The translations under genes and the position numbers were made by a program. The notes beneath the pieces were generated by a model. The model ran no database searches. It worked only from the letters and a program-made list of their open reading frames with translations, and was not told the origin of the DNA. Below, one piece after another: positions 1 through 5,770 of a stretch of 14,226 bases of DNA. How positions within the stretch are numbered: position 1 is the stretch's first letter; the number at the start of each line of letters is the position of its first letter. The stretch comes from Enterobacteriaceae bacterium (lineage in GTDB: Bacteria > Pseudomonadota > Gammaproteobacteria > Enterobacterales > Enterobacteriaceae), in the NCBI GenBank assembly GCA_022712475.1, contig JALAGK010000514.1, positions 1-14,226 of the forward strand. The letters are read 5' to 3'.

Positions 1-655
1 CGCCGTCTTTCTCTTCGCTCTGCTCAATTTCCACCGGCAGCGCAATGTGATCGGAATACTTGCTAATGATTGAGCGCACGCGCCAGGCATCGAGGAATTC
101 ATCTTCACCTTCACGCAGATGCAGCGTGATGTCAGTCCCGCGCTCCTCTTTCGTGATGTCGGCAACGGTGTAATCCCCTTCACCGGCAGATTCCCAGAAC
201 ACGCCGTTTTCAGCGCTGTCACCTGCCGCACGCGTGCGTACCGTCACTTTATCGGCCACGATAAACGCTGAGTAGAAGCCAACACCAAACTGACCAATCA
301 GTTGGCTGTCTTTTGCCTGGTCAGAGCCCATGGACTCCAGAAACGCTTTGGTACCGGATTTAGCAATAGTACCCAGGTGGTCGATAACGTCATCGCGGTT
401 CATACCGATGCCGTTATCTGAAATGGTCAGCGTGCGAGCGTCTTTATCAAACGAGACGCGCACGCGCAACTCACCGTCGCCTTCATAAAGTTCTGGCTTC
501 GACAGTGCGCGAAAACGCAGTTTGTCGGCAGCATCGGAGGCGTTGGAGATAAGCTCACGCAGGAAAATTTCTTTGTTCGAATAAAGAGAATGGATCATCA
601 GGTGCAGAAGCTGTTTTACCTCTGACTGGAAGCCACGTGTCTCTTGTCCTTTCAT
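1..655 (-). CDS. htpG: Chaperone protein HtpG (Hsp90 family), N-terminal part, cut by window edge
   Basis: Bacterial Hsp90, a cytosolic ATP-dependent homodimeric chaperone. 218 complete codons are visible; the family is about 624 residues, so the middle and C-terminal dimerisation domains lie beyond base 1. The visible part is the GHKL ATPase domain: ELISNASDA supplies Glu34 and Asn38 (hydrolysis and Mg), ISDNGIGM supplies Asp80 and the first glycine motif, GTIAKSG lies near 96-101, and GQFGVGF at 121-127 is the lid glycine motif. The start [17 protein letters not shown] matches the K-12 protein as I remember it, with GAGG nine bases upstream. The gene is monocistronic in appearance and lies downstream of recR behind its own sigma-32 promoter, so heat-shock induction is expected. 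No frameshift or missing key residue is seen. Confidence 0.97.
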   Translation of the reverse strand, partial: MKGQETRGFQSEVKQLLHLMIHSLYSNKEIFLRELISNASDAADKLRFRALSKPELYEGDGELRVRVSFDKDARTLTISDNGIGMNRDDVIDHLGTIAKSGTKAFLESMGSDQAKDSQLIGQFGVGFYSAFIVADKVTVRTRAAGDSAENGVFWESAGEGDYTVADITKEERGTDITLHLREGEDEFLDAWRVRSIISKYSDHIALPVEIEQSEEKDG

Positions 656-745
656 TTAGCGATACCTCAACTCTTCCCTTAGGCTTACAGGTAATCGTGC
701 AAGCGTGCGGGATTGTACGGTTACGGGGAAATACGTTCTGGAGGT

Positions 746-772
746 ATGGGGATACGAGAAGGGGATTTCAAG
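746..772 (-). promoter_or_regulatory. Sigma-32 (RpoH) heat-shock promoter of htpG
   Basis: On the minus strand, CTTGAAA (766-772) is followed after 14 bases by CCCCAT (746-751). These match the sigma-32 -35 consensus CTTGAAA and -10 consensus CCCCATnT. The predicted transcript starts a few bases below 746 and has a leader of roughly 85 bases before the htpG ATG. The E. coli htpG promoter is an established sigma-32 promoter of the same form. Motifs are seen directly; the start point is inferred. Confidence 0.9.
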
Positions 773-796
773 CGGGAGCATAAAATGCCGCTCCCG
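773..796 (-). terminator. Hairpin after recR, possible terminator
   Basis: CGGGAGC (773-779) pairs perfectly with GCTCCCG (790-796) around a 10-base loop, starting five bases after the recR stop codon. On the minus strand the stem is followed by CTTGAAA rather than a run of T, so it is a poor intrinsic terminator. It may only reduce readthrough into htpG or stabilise the recR mRNA end. It directly abuts the sigma-32 -35 element. Confidence 0.45.
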
Positions 797-801
797 ATTG
801 A

Positions 802-1407
802 TTAAAATCTAATCTTATGACGCCCGACCAGAGAATGGGAAAGCGTGGTGCCATCGACCATTTCCAGCTCGCCGCCCACCGGCACACCGTGGGCAATACG
901 GCTGGCTTCTACACCATACTGAGCACAAAGTTCAGCGATGTAGTTCGCGGTCGCCTCGCCTTCCACTGTGGGGTTGGTGGCGAGAATCACTTCCTGCATC
1001 TGTTCGGTTTCCAGGCGCTGCTCCAGGCGGTCAAGCCCGATATCGTCCGGGCCAATTCCGTCAAGAGGCGACAGGTGACCCATCAGCACAAAGTAGCGCC
1101 CGGAAAATTGTCCGGTCTGCTCAATGGCGTAGATATCCGCCGGACTTTCCACCACGCAAATCTGGCCGTTTTCACGCCGGCGCGGATTCGAGCAGATGTT
1201 GCACACCTCCTGCTCGGTGAAAGTACGGCAATCGGCACAATGGCCGATTTCGGACATGGCGCGCTGGAGCGACTGCGCCAGGCGCATACCACCGCTGCGG
1301 TCGCGCTGCAACAGCGCAAACGCCATACGCTGGGCCGATTTTGGCCCAACGCCTGGCAGGCAGCGCAGCGCTTCCATAAGCTGCGTGAGCAGCGGGCTGG
1401 TTTGCAT
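802..1407 (-). CDS. recR: Recombination mediator protein RecR
   Basis: RecR acts with RecO (and RecF) in the cytoplasm to load RecA onto SSB-coated single-stranded DNA at gaps. The protein is 201 residues, the K-12 length. Visible domains: an N-terminal helix-hairpin-helix ([13 protein letters not shown], about 17-29), a C4 zinc finger with Cys57, Cys60, Cys69 and Cys72, a Toprim domain from about 81 ([22 protein letters not shown] at 143-154), and the conserved C-terminal [13 protein letters not shown] (170-182). The ATG overlaps the ybaB stop in TGATG, which decides the start and suggests translational coupling in a dnaX-ybaB-recR operon. No unusual residue seen. Confidence 0.97.
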   Translation of the reverse strand: MQTSPLLTQLMEALRCLPGVGPKSAQRMAFALLQRDRSGGMRLAQSLQRAMSEIGHCADCRTFTEQEVCNICSNPRRRENGQICVVESPADIYAIEQTGQFSGRYFVLMGHLSPLDGIGPDDIGLDRLEQRLETEQMQEVILATNPTVEGEATANYIAELCAQYGVEASRIAHGVPVGGELEMVDGTTLSHSLVGRHKIRF

Positions 1408-1739
1408 CAGAACGGCATCTTGAAGCCTGGCGGTAACTGCATGCCAGAGGAAACGGACGCCATTTTCTCTTTCTGGGTCTCTTCAATGCGACGGGCAGCG
1501 TCATTAAACGCGGCAGCCACCAGATCTTCGAGCATGTCTTTATCGTCTTCGAGCAGGCTCGGATCGATTTCCACACGACGGCAGTTATGCGCTCCGTTGA
1601 TGGTGACTTTCACCAGACCCGCACCAGATTCGCCGGTTACTTCCATTGCGGCGATTTCTTCCTGCATTTTCTGCATTTTGTCCTGCATCTGCTGGGCTTG
1701 CTTCATCAGGTTACCCAGACCGCCTTTACCACCAAACAT
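1407..1739 (-). CDS. ybaB: Nucleoid-associated protein, YbaB/EbfC family
   Basis: Small cytoplasmic homodimeric DNA-binding protein of the YbaB/EbfC family, 110 residues against 109 in K-12; the extra residue is a glycine in the N-terminal [19 protein letters not shown]. The first helix (about 10-35) is Gln/Met/Lys-rich and coiled-coil-like, followed by a beta core ([30 protein letters not shown]) and a basic C-terminal region. In other bacteria the family binds DNA broadly; its exact role near recR is unsettled. A purine-rich AGAGAGAAG lies just before the ATG. It lies 83 bases after dnaX and overlaps recR by one base, so the three probably share a transcript. The dnaX-ybaB-recR linkage is widespread in bacteria. 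Confidence 0.95.
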   Translation of the reverse strand: MFGGKGGLGNLMKQAQQMQDKMQKMQEEIAAMEVTGESGAGLVKVTINGAHNCRRVEIDPSLLEDDKDMLEDLVAAAFNDAARRIEETQKEKMASVSSGMQLPPGFKMPF

Positions 1740-1822
1740 AATCTTCTCTCTATTGCTCGGGCCGCATAACCCGTAAAGTGATTACGCGGCGTGTTGTTGA
1801 TAACGCACAGCCAGGCTGCACG

Positions 1823-3820
1823 TCAGACGGGGCGAATACTCTCTTCATCCAGACTCGCGTCGAAAAACCGTTGCAACGTCTGGATATTATTATCCGCAAT
1901 AATCGATTCCCGCGCCTGCTCCAGCTTCTCTTCATAGATAGCCTGGCGCCACTCCAGCGGCGTGCGCTGCGCGGGGCTATCGTCCTCGATAATAGTCAGC
2001 TCCACCGGCGCACCGTGCAGTTCACTTAGCGCCTGCGTCAGCGCCTGCTGTGCGCCAGAGGAGTTTAAGTGGCGCTGTGACGGGCGCAGATGCAGGCAAA
2101 TAACATTGCCGTTTTGTTCTTTCCAGGCATTAAGCGCAACCTGCTCCACCAGCTTTGCCACCTTCAGGCGGCTGACTTCTGCCGCCCAGGCATCGCGCTC
2201 AATGGCTTCTTCAGCAAGTTTCGCCGCAAGCTCCGGGGTTTTCTCATGCTCCAGGGCTCGCTTAAGGGCTTTCGGTGTAGCTACGTCTTCAACCACTGCC
2301 GTTTCAGGGTTCTGTGCTTTCCAGCGATAAGCCTCTTTTTTTATCGGTTTATCCTGCGTCTGCGGGGCTGACTGGCGCGCCTGCACGCGCTCGGTCACCG
2401 AGGCCAGGCGCGACAGCGCGGAGTTTGCAACCGGCCGCGCTGCTAGCTGTTGCGCTGCCGGTTCACCCTTTTTTGCTTTGGTTTCTCCCTGCTGGCGCGC
2501 GAACTGACTGCGGGCCTGTAGCACCTGGCTGATGGCGTCCGGCAACGGTGCGCCCGGTGGCGCAGACGCCTGCGTCATATCGGGCATTTCCGCGGGCGGC
2601 GGTGCAACCGGTTCTACCGTTGGCACAGGCGGTGTTAACGCCTGGGAGGCCGCCATCTGCTGCGCCGGGAAAGACGGCGCAGGCGCAACAACCTGCGCGG
2701 CACTGCGCGGTGCCTCAGGCTCCGGCAGCGGCTGCTGCGGATGGAATGCCAGCGCACGCAGCAGCGTCATTTCCACGCCCATGCGTCTGTCCGGCGCCCA
2801 GGGTAGCTCTTTACGTCCAATAAGCAGCGTCTGGTAATAAAGCTGAATATCTGCCGGCGCCACTGTACGCGCCAGTTCACGCAGCCGCGCTTCGTCTGAC
2901 AGCGCGTCGTTGCCGAGCGCAGAAGGCGACAGCTGCACCATCGCAATGCGGTGCAGCAGGCCAAGCATTTCAATCAGTAGTGCTTCCCACTCAACGCCGC
3001 GCATCGCGGCATCGTTCACAAGCGCCATTGTGCGCGTGCCGTCTGCATGGACCAGGGCTTCAATGAGCGTCAGCGCCTGGTCGTCGTCAAGCGTGCCAAG
3101 CATAGCGCTCACTGCCTGGGTAGTGACCTGACCGTCACCACTGGCAATCGCCTGGTCAGTCAGGCTCAGCGCGTCGCGCAAGCTACCTTCGGCTGCGCGC
3201 GCTAACAGCTGCAGCGCACGGGATTCAAAATCAATCTTTTCCTGAGCGAGAATATGCTCAAGCTGGGTGACAATCTGACTCACATCCAGCGCTTTGAGAT
3301 GAAACTGCAAGCAGCGCGACAGAATAGTGACCGGCAGTTTTTGCGGGTCGGTAGTCGCCAGCAGGAATTTGACGTGTTCAGGCGGCTCTTCGAGTGTCTT
3401 TAACAGCGCATTAAAGCTATGACGCGAGAGCATGTGCACTTCGTCAATCAGGTAGACTTTAAAACGCCCGCGCGCGGGCGCGTACTGCACGTTGTCCAGT
3501 AGCTCGCGGGTGTCTTCCACTTTGGTGCGCGAAGCGGCGTCTATCTCAATGAGGTCAACAAAACGCCCCTGCTCAATCTCCCGGCAGTTGTCGCATTTGC
3601 CGCACGGTGTGGCGGTAATGCCGGTTTCGCAGTTAAGGCCTTTTGCCAGCAGGCGGGCGATAGAGGTTTTCCCTACGCCGCGGGTGCCAGAAAATAGATA
3701 AGCGTGGTGGATACGGCCAAGGTTCAGGCCATTAGCCAACGCGGTCAGGACATGCTCCTGGCCAACAACATCGGCAAAGGTTTGTGGACGCCATTTACGG
3801 GCCAGCACCTGGTAGCTCAT
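1823..3820 (-). CDS. dnaX: DNA polymerase III subunit tau (full-length DnaX)
   Basis: Clamp-loader ATPase and organiser of the replisome; tau links the loader to polymerase core and DnaB helicase. The ATG at 3820 begins MSYQVLARKWRPQTFADVVGQ, the conserved family start, giving 665 residues (643 in K-12). An in-frame start 53 codons upstream is rejected because that extension overlaps apt and looks non-native. Domains: AAA+ ATPase with Walker A GTRGVGKT (45-52), zinc-binding Cys64, Cys73, Cys76 and Cys79, Walker B DEVH (126-129), and the SRC arginine finger (168-170). A lid and collar follow to about 365, then a Pro/Ala/Gln-rich linker (about 370-450), then the tau-specific C-terminus ending FFDASLDEESIRPV. 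The linker accounts for most of the extra length. A -1 frameshift at codons 450-451 makes the short gamma form. It follows apt by 91 bases and precedes ybaB. Confidence 0.97.
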   Translation of the reverse strand: MSYQVLARKWRPQTFADVVGQEHVLTALANGLNLGRIHHAYLFSGTRGVGKTSIARLLAKGLNCETGITATPCGKCDNCREIEQGRFVDLIEIDAASRTKVEDTRELLDNVQYAPARGRFKVYLIDEVHMLSRHSFNALLKTLEEPPEHVKFLLATTDPQKLPVTILSRCLQFHLKALDVSQIVTQLEHILAQEKIDFESRALQLLARAAEGSLRDALSLTDQAIASGDGQVTTQAVSAMLGTLDDDQALTLIEALVHADGTRTMALVNDAAMRGVEWEALLIEMLGLLHRIAMVQLSPSALGNDALSDEARLRELARTVAPADIQLYYQTLLIGRKELPWAPDRRMGVEMTLLRALAFHPQQPLPEPEAPRSAAQVVAPAPSFPAQQMAASQALTPPVPTVEPVAPPPAEMPDMTQASAPPGAPLPDAISQVLQARSQFARQQGETKAKKGEPAAQQLAARPVANSALSRLASVTERVQARQSAPQTQDKPIKKEAYRWKAQNPETAVVEDVATPKALKRALEHEKTPELAAKLAEEAIERDAWAAEVSRLKVAKLVEQVALNAWKEQNGNVICLHLRPSQRHLNSSGAQQALTQALSELHGAPVELTIIEDDSPAQRTPLEWRQAIYEEKLEQARESIIADNNIQTLQRFFDASLDEESIRPV
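2429..2490 (-). promoter_or_regulatory. Programmed -1 ribosomal frameshift signal of dnaX
   Basis: All three elements of the E. coli dnaX signal are present on the minus strand. A Shine-Dalgarno-like AGGGAG (2485-2490) lies 10 bases upstream of the slippery heptamer A AAA AAG (2468-2474), which is in the correct phase (AAA and AAG are codons 450 and 451). Four bases downstream begins a stem AACCGGC/GCCGGTT (2457-2463 with 2429-2435), extended past one A-G mismatch by GCGC/GCGC (2452-2455 with 2437-2440), with an 11-base loop. The TGA that ends gamma overlaps the base of the stem. Confidence 0.93.
2463..3820 (-). CDS. dnaX: DNA polymerase III subunit gamma (DnaX short form by -1 frameshift)
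   Basis: Ribosomes that slip back one base on A AAA AAG (2468-2474) read GGG then TGA (2463-2465). This ends the protein after 452 residues with ...AKKG. The product keeps the ATPase, lid and collar domains and loses the tau parts that contact polymerase core and helicase. In E. coli the same event gives a 431-residue gamma ending in Glu; here a changed base after the slippery site makes the last residue Gly. That the shift occurs is inferred from a complete signal; the alternative reading frame and stop are seen directly. Confidence 0.88.
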
Positions 3821-3876
3821 CGGCAATAGGCTCTCAGACAGGGAGAAAGGTAATTCACAGGAGGATAATGCTAACA

Positions 3877-3901
3877 CAGCCCCACCCGATGGGCGAGGCT
3901 G
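3877..3901 (-). terminator. Strong hairpin in the apt-dnaX gap
   Basis: The minus strand can form an 11-bp stem with a 3-base ATC loop (CAGCCTCGCCC with GGGTGGGGCTG, two G-T wobbles) in the 91-base gap between apt and dnaX. The bases after it (TGTTAGCATTATCC) hold only scattered T, so it is at best a weak or partial terminator, or an mRNA processing/stability element that sets the apt:dnaX ratio. The fold is seen; the role is inferred. Confidence 0.5.
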
Positions 3902-3911
3902 CACTGAGAAC

Positions 3912-4463
3912 TCAGTGGCCGGGGAACGGCACCAGGCTGTAGCTCGTGACGCCAAGCTTTTCAAGGCGCTGCTCGCCACCCAGGTCGAACAGATTGATGA
4001 TAAAGGCCGCGTCAGTCACTTCGCCGCCCAGGCGACGAATCAGCTTCACCGTCGCTTCAATCGTACCGCCGGTTGCCAGCAAATCATCTACCACCAGTAC
4101 GTTGTCGCCCGGCTTAATGGCATCAACGTGGATTTCCAGCTGGTCAGTGCCGTATTCCAGCTCATAGCTTTCGCTGATCGTTTCACGCGGCAGTTTACGC
4201 GGCTTACGTACCGGTACAAAACCGACGTTCAGTCCCAGCGCAACAGGCGCACCAAACAGAAAGCCACGTGCTTCAGTACCCACCACTTTAGTGATGCCCG
4301 CGTCTTTATAACGCTCTACCAGCAATTGAATGCTGAGCGCATACGCTTGCGGGTCTTCCAGCAGGCTGGTGACGTCACGAAACAAGATCCCCGGCTTCGG
4401 GTAATCCTCAATGCTTTTGATACTGTTTTTGAGATACTCAAGCTGCTGCGCAGTTGCGGTCAT
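3912..4463 (-). CDS. apt: Adenine phosphoribosyltransferase
   Basis: Cytoplasmic purine-salvage enzyme: adenine + PRPP gives AMP + PPi. The length is 183 residues, as in K-12. The PRPP-binding signature [13 protein letters not shown] lies at 122-134, preceded by the conserved [18 protein letters not shown] (18-35) and [14 protein letters not shown] (62-75). The flexible-loop region [10 protein letters not shown] (85-94) has Arg89 where I remember Gly in K-12; I take this as lineage variation. The ATG at 4463 ([18 protein letters not shown]) is chosen over one 11 codons upstream because it matches the family N-terminus. It heads the apt-dnaX-ybaB-recR cluster. Confidence 0.97.
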   Translation of the reverse strand: MTATAQQLEYLKNSIKSIEDYPKPGILFRDVTSLLEDPQAYALSIQLLVERYKDAGITKVVGTEARGFLFGAPVALGLNVGFVPVRKPRKLPRETISESYELEYGTDQLEIHVDAIKPGDNVLVVDDLLATGGTIEATVKLIRRLGGEVTDAAFIINLFDLGGEQRLEKLGVTSYSLVPFPGH

Positions 4464-4531
4464 AGTTACTTGCCTGAAAAATACGGTATTACCCACAGCG
4501 TGAAAGGTTCACAAGAGACACCTCTGCTTAG

Positions 4532-4594
4532 TTTATAAGCATCGCGCTGCGCTCGAAAACGCCAGAATTTACTGGCTGTGGGCGGCAATTGCAA
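4532..4594 (-). promoter_or_regulatory. Candidate sigma-70 promoter elements upstream of apt
   Basis: The 147-base gap between ybaN and apt holds two possible promoters on the minus strand. One is TTGCAA (4589-4594), 17 bases, TAAATT (4566-4571), matching consensus at four of six in each box. The other is a TATAAA (4532-4537) without a good -35. No strong terminator is seen after ybaN. These are weak motif matches and may be chance. Confidence 0.3.
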
Positions 4595-4610
4595 CCACCG
4601 TCGTCCGACT

Positions 4611-4988
4611 TCACGGCTTTTCTTGCTTTTCATCAACCACCGGGATACGCCACATAAAGAGTAGCAGCGCGCTAAGAATCAGCAGTAGCAAAACACGCAC
4701 CCAGGTCATTTGCACCAGCCACAGCGAAATGGCAAAGGTGATAAGTATAAACACCACTGCACGCGGTTTTGCACCTGGCGGCATAGCATGGTAGCGCTGC
4801 CAGTAGCGCAGATAACCGCCAAACCAGGAACGATACATCAGCCAGTGGTGAAAGCGCGGCGACGAGCGCGCAAAACACCAGGCCGCCAACAGGATAAACG
4901 GCGTTGTCGGCAACAGTGGTAACACCACACCCAGCGTACCGAGTGCTACCGCTAACCAGCCCGTCATGATTAAAATGTATTTACCCAT
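4611..4988 (-). CDS. ybaN: Inner membrane protein YbaN, DUF454 family
   Basis: Small integral membrane protein of unknown function, 125 residues as in K-12. Hydrophobic segments: about 3-40, with a break at the PLLPTTPF motif (probably two membrane passes), and about 80-115 (two closely spaced passes). Between them is a polar, aromatic loop with the family signature CFARSSPRFHHWLMYRSWFG. The C-terminus VVDEKQEKP is charged and probably cytoplasmic. The ATG at 4988 has GGAAG upstream and begins MGKYILIMTGWLAV, aligning with the K-12 start; an in-frame start 45 codons upstream is rejected because it would run into priC. It is divergent from priC across 65 bases. No catalytic motif is visible. 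Confidence 0.93.
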   Translation of the reverse strand: MGKYILIMTGWLAVALGTLGVVLPLLPTTPFILLAAWCFARSSPRFHHWLMYRSWFGGYLRYWQRYHAMPPGAKPRAVVFILITFAISLWLVQMTWVRVLLLLILSALLLFMWRIPVVDEKQEKP

Positions 4989-5053
4989 AGATTGCTTCCA
5001 CACCGTGACGCCGCCACTGTAGCATAACCGCCGGTCATCGCCCCGGGGAGATA

Positions 5054-5581
5054 ATGAAGAGCCACCCGTTAACTGAAACACTGGACGCCCGCATTGCCGA
5101 ACTGGCGGTATTGATTGCCCCAATGAGCGCGCACCGTGCGCTCTCAGCGCGTTTTGACCGTCAGCTATTTACCACCCGCAGCACATTGCTGGGGGATTGC
5201 CTGCGAGAAATTGAAGACAATGGGCAGCGGTTGAAAGAAGCTATTGCCAGAAATAACGTTGAACAAACGACATGGCTGGCAGAACACCTTGTCGCCCAGA
5301 TTGCCGCGCTCACGCGCGAGGCAGCCACAGGCGAGCTCCGCTGCTTTGATACCACAAGGCCATCGCTGGTAAAGCTCAATGAAAAGCTGTTACAACATCA
5401 GGATTATGAGAGGCGGTTGTTGTCAATGAAACACACCCGCACGGCACAATTAGCGCGCTCAGATACGTTGGCGGAACAGCAGCGGCTGATACGAGAGCTG
5501 GAAGCACTGGACGGACGCATTGACCGCTGCCGTGACGCGCTCGAAAAAATAACGCGCGTGGCGGAACGCCGCACGCGCTGA
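5054..5581 (+). CDS. priC: Primosomal replication protein N'' (PriC)
   Basis: PriC helps restart collapsed replication forks by loading DnaB helicase onto SSB-coated gapped forks, independently of PriA-PriB-DnaT. The length is 175 residues, as in K-12, with recognisable family blocks: LSARFDRQLF (31-40), TTWLAEHLVAQIAALTREA (about 73-91), LLQHQDYERRL (112-122) and a basic C-terminus ending in RRTR. The protein is mostly helical and rich in Arg and Leu. It is clearly more divergent from K-12 than the neighbouring proteins, which is usual for PriC. A GGGGAG six bases before the ATG supports the start. ybaM follows after 18 bases, so they are likely co-transcribed. Confidence 0.93.
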   Translation: MKSHPLTETLDARIAELAVLIAPMSAHRALSARFDRQLFTTRSTLLGDCLREIEDNGQRLKEAIARNNVEQTTWLAEHLVAQIAALTREAATGELRCFDTTRPSLVKLNEKLLQHQDYERRLLSMKHTRTAQLARSDTLAEQQRLIRELEALDGRIDRCRDALEKITRVAERRTR

Positions 5582-5599
5582 AATTAATCAGGAGAGATT

Positions 5600-5761
5600 A
5601 TGTCGCTGGAAACCGCCCCGGATGAGGTCAAGCTGGCCGTAGATTTGATTATGCTACTGGAAGAGAACGCCGTCCCGACACACACCGCGCTGGCGGCGCT
5701 GGATATTGTGCGCCAGGACTTTTTACGCAAACAAGCCAAGGAAACGTCGGCATCAGACTGA
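5600..5761 (+). CDS. ybaM: YbaM family small protein (DUF2496), function unknown
   Basis: A 53-residue protein, [20 protein letters not shown] at the start and ending ETSASD, preceded by AGGAGAG with good spacing. It matches the enterobacterial YbaM family in length, N-terminus and position downstream of priC. It is predicted to be soluble and helical: an acidic first half, then [15 protein letters not shown] with a basic patch. No catalytic or metal motif is visible. The last nine bases overlap the 3' end of mscK on the other strand, and the stop codon sits inside a hairpin. Confidence 0.9.
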   Translation: MSLETAPDEVKLAVDLIMLLEENAVPTHTALAALDIVRQDFLRKQAKETSASD

Positions 5762-5770
5762 TGCCGGTGT
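5744..5770. terminator. Shared hairpin at the converging ends of ybaM and mscK
   Basis: CGGCATCA (5748-5755) pairs perfectly with TGATGCCG (5759-5766) around GAC. Two wobbles and two more pairs extend the stem outward to 5744 and 5770, for 12 pairs in total. Both stop codons (TGA of ybaM at 5759-5761, TGA of mscK at 5755-5753) lie within it. Neither side has a clear T-run (the mscK direction reads TTTCCTT), so termination may be partial. A role as a two-way transcript end is inferred from position. Confidence 0.55.

Noticed and set aside
817..1776. A 319-codon open frame on the plus strand across recR and ybaB
   Set aside because: It is antisense to two clearly conserved genes, has no recognisable domain, and its composition fits a mirror of their codon use.
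1740..1822. Short inverted repeats between dnaX and ybaB
   Set aside because: Several mutually exclusive 4-5 bp stems with no T-run; none stands out from chance.
3821..3979. N-terminal extension of dnaX by 53 codons
   Set aside because: It would overlap the apt coding end, crosses a strong hairpin, and precedes the universally conserved MSYQVLARKWRP start.
3915..4538. A 207-codon plus-strand open frame over apt
   Set aside because: Antisense to a full-length conserved enzyme, with no domain or promoter evidence.
4989..5123. N-terminal extension of ybaN by 45 codons
   Set aside because: It would run into priC on the other strand, and the hydrophobic family start begins at 4988.
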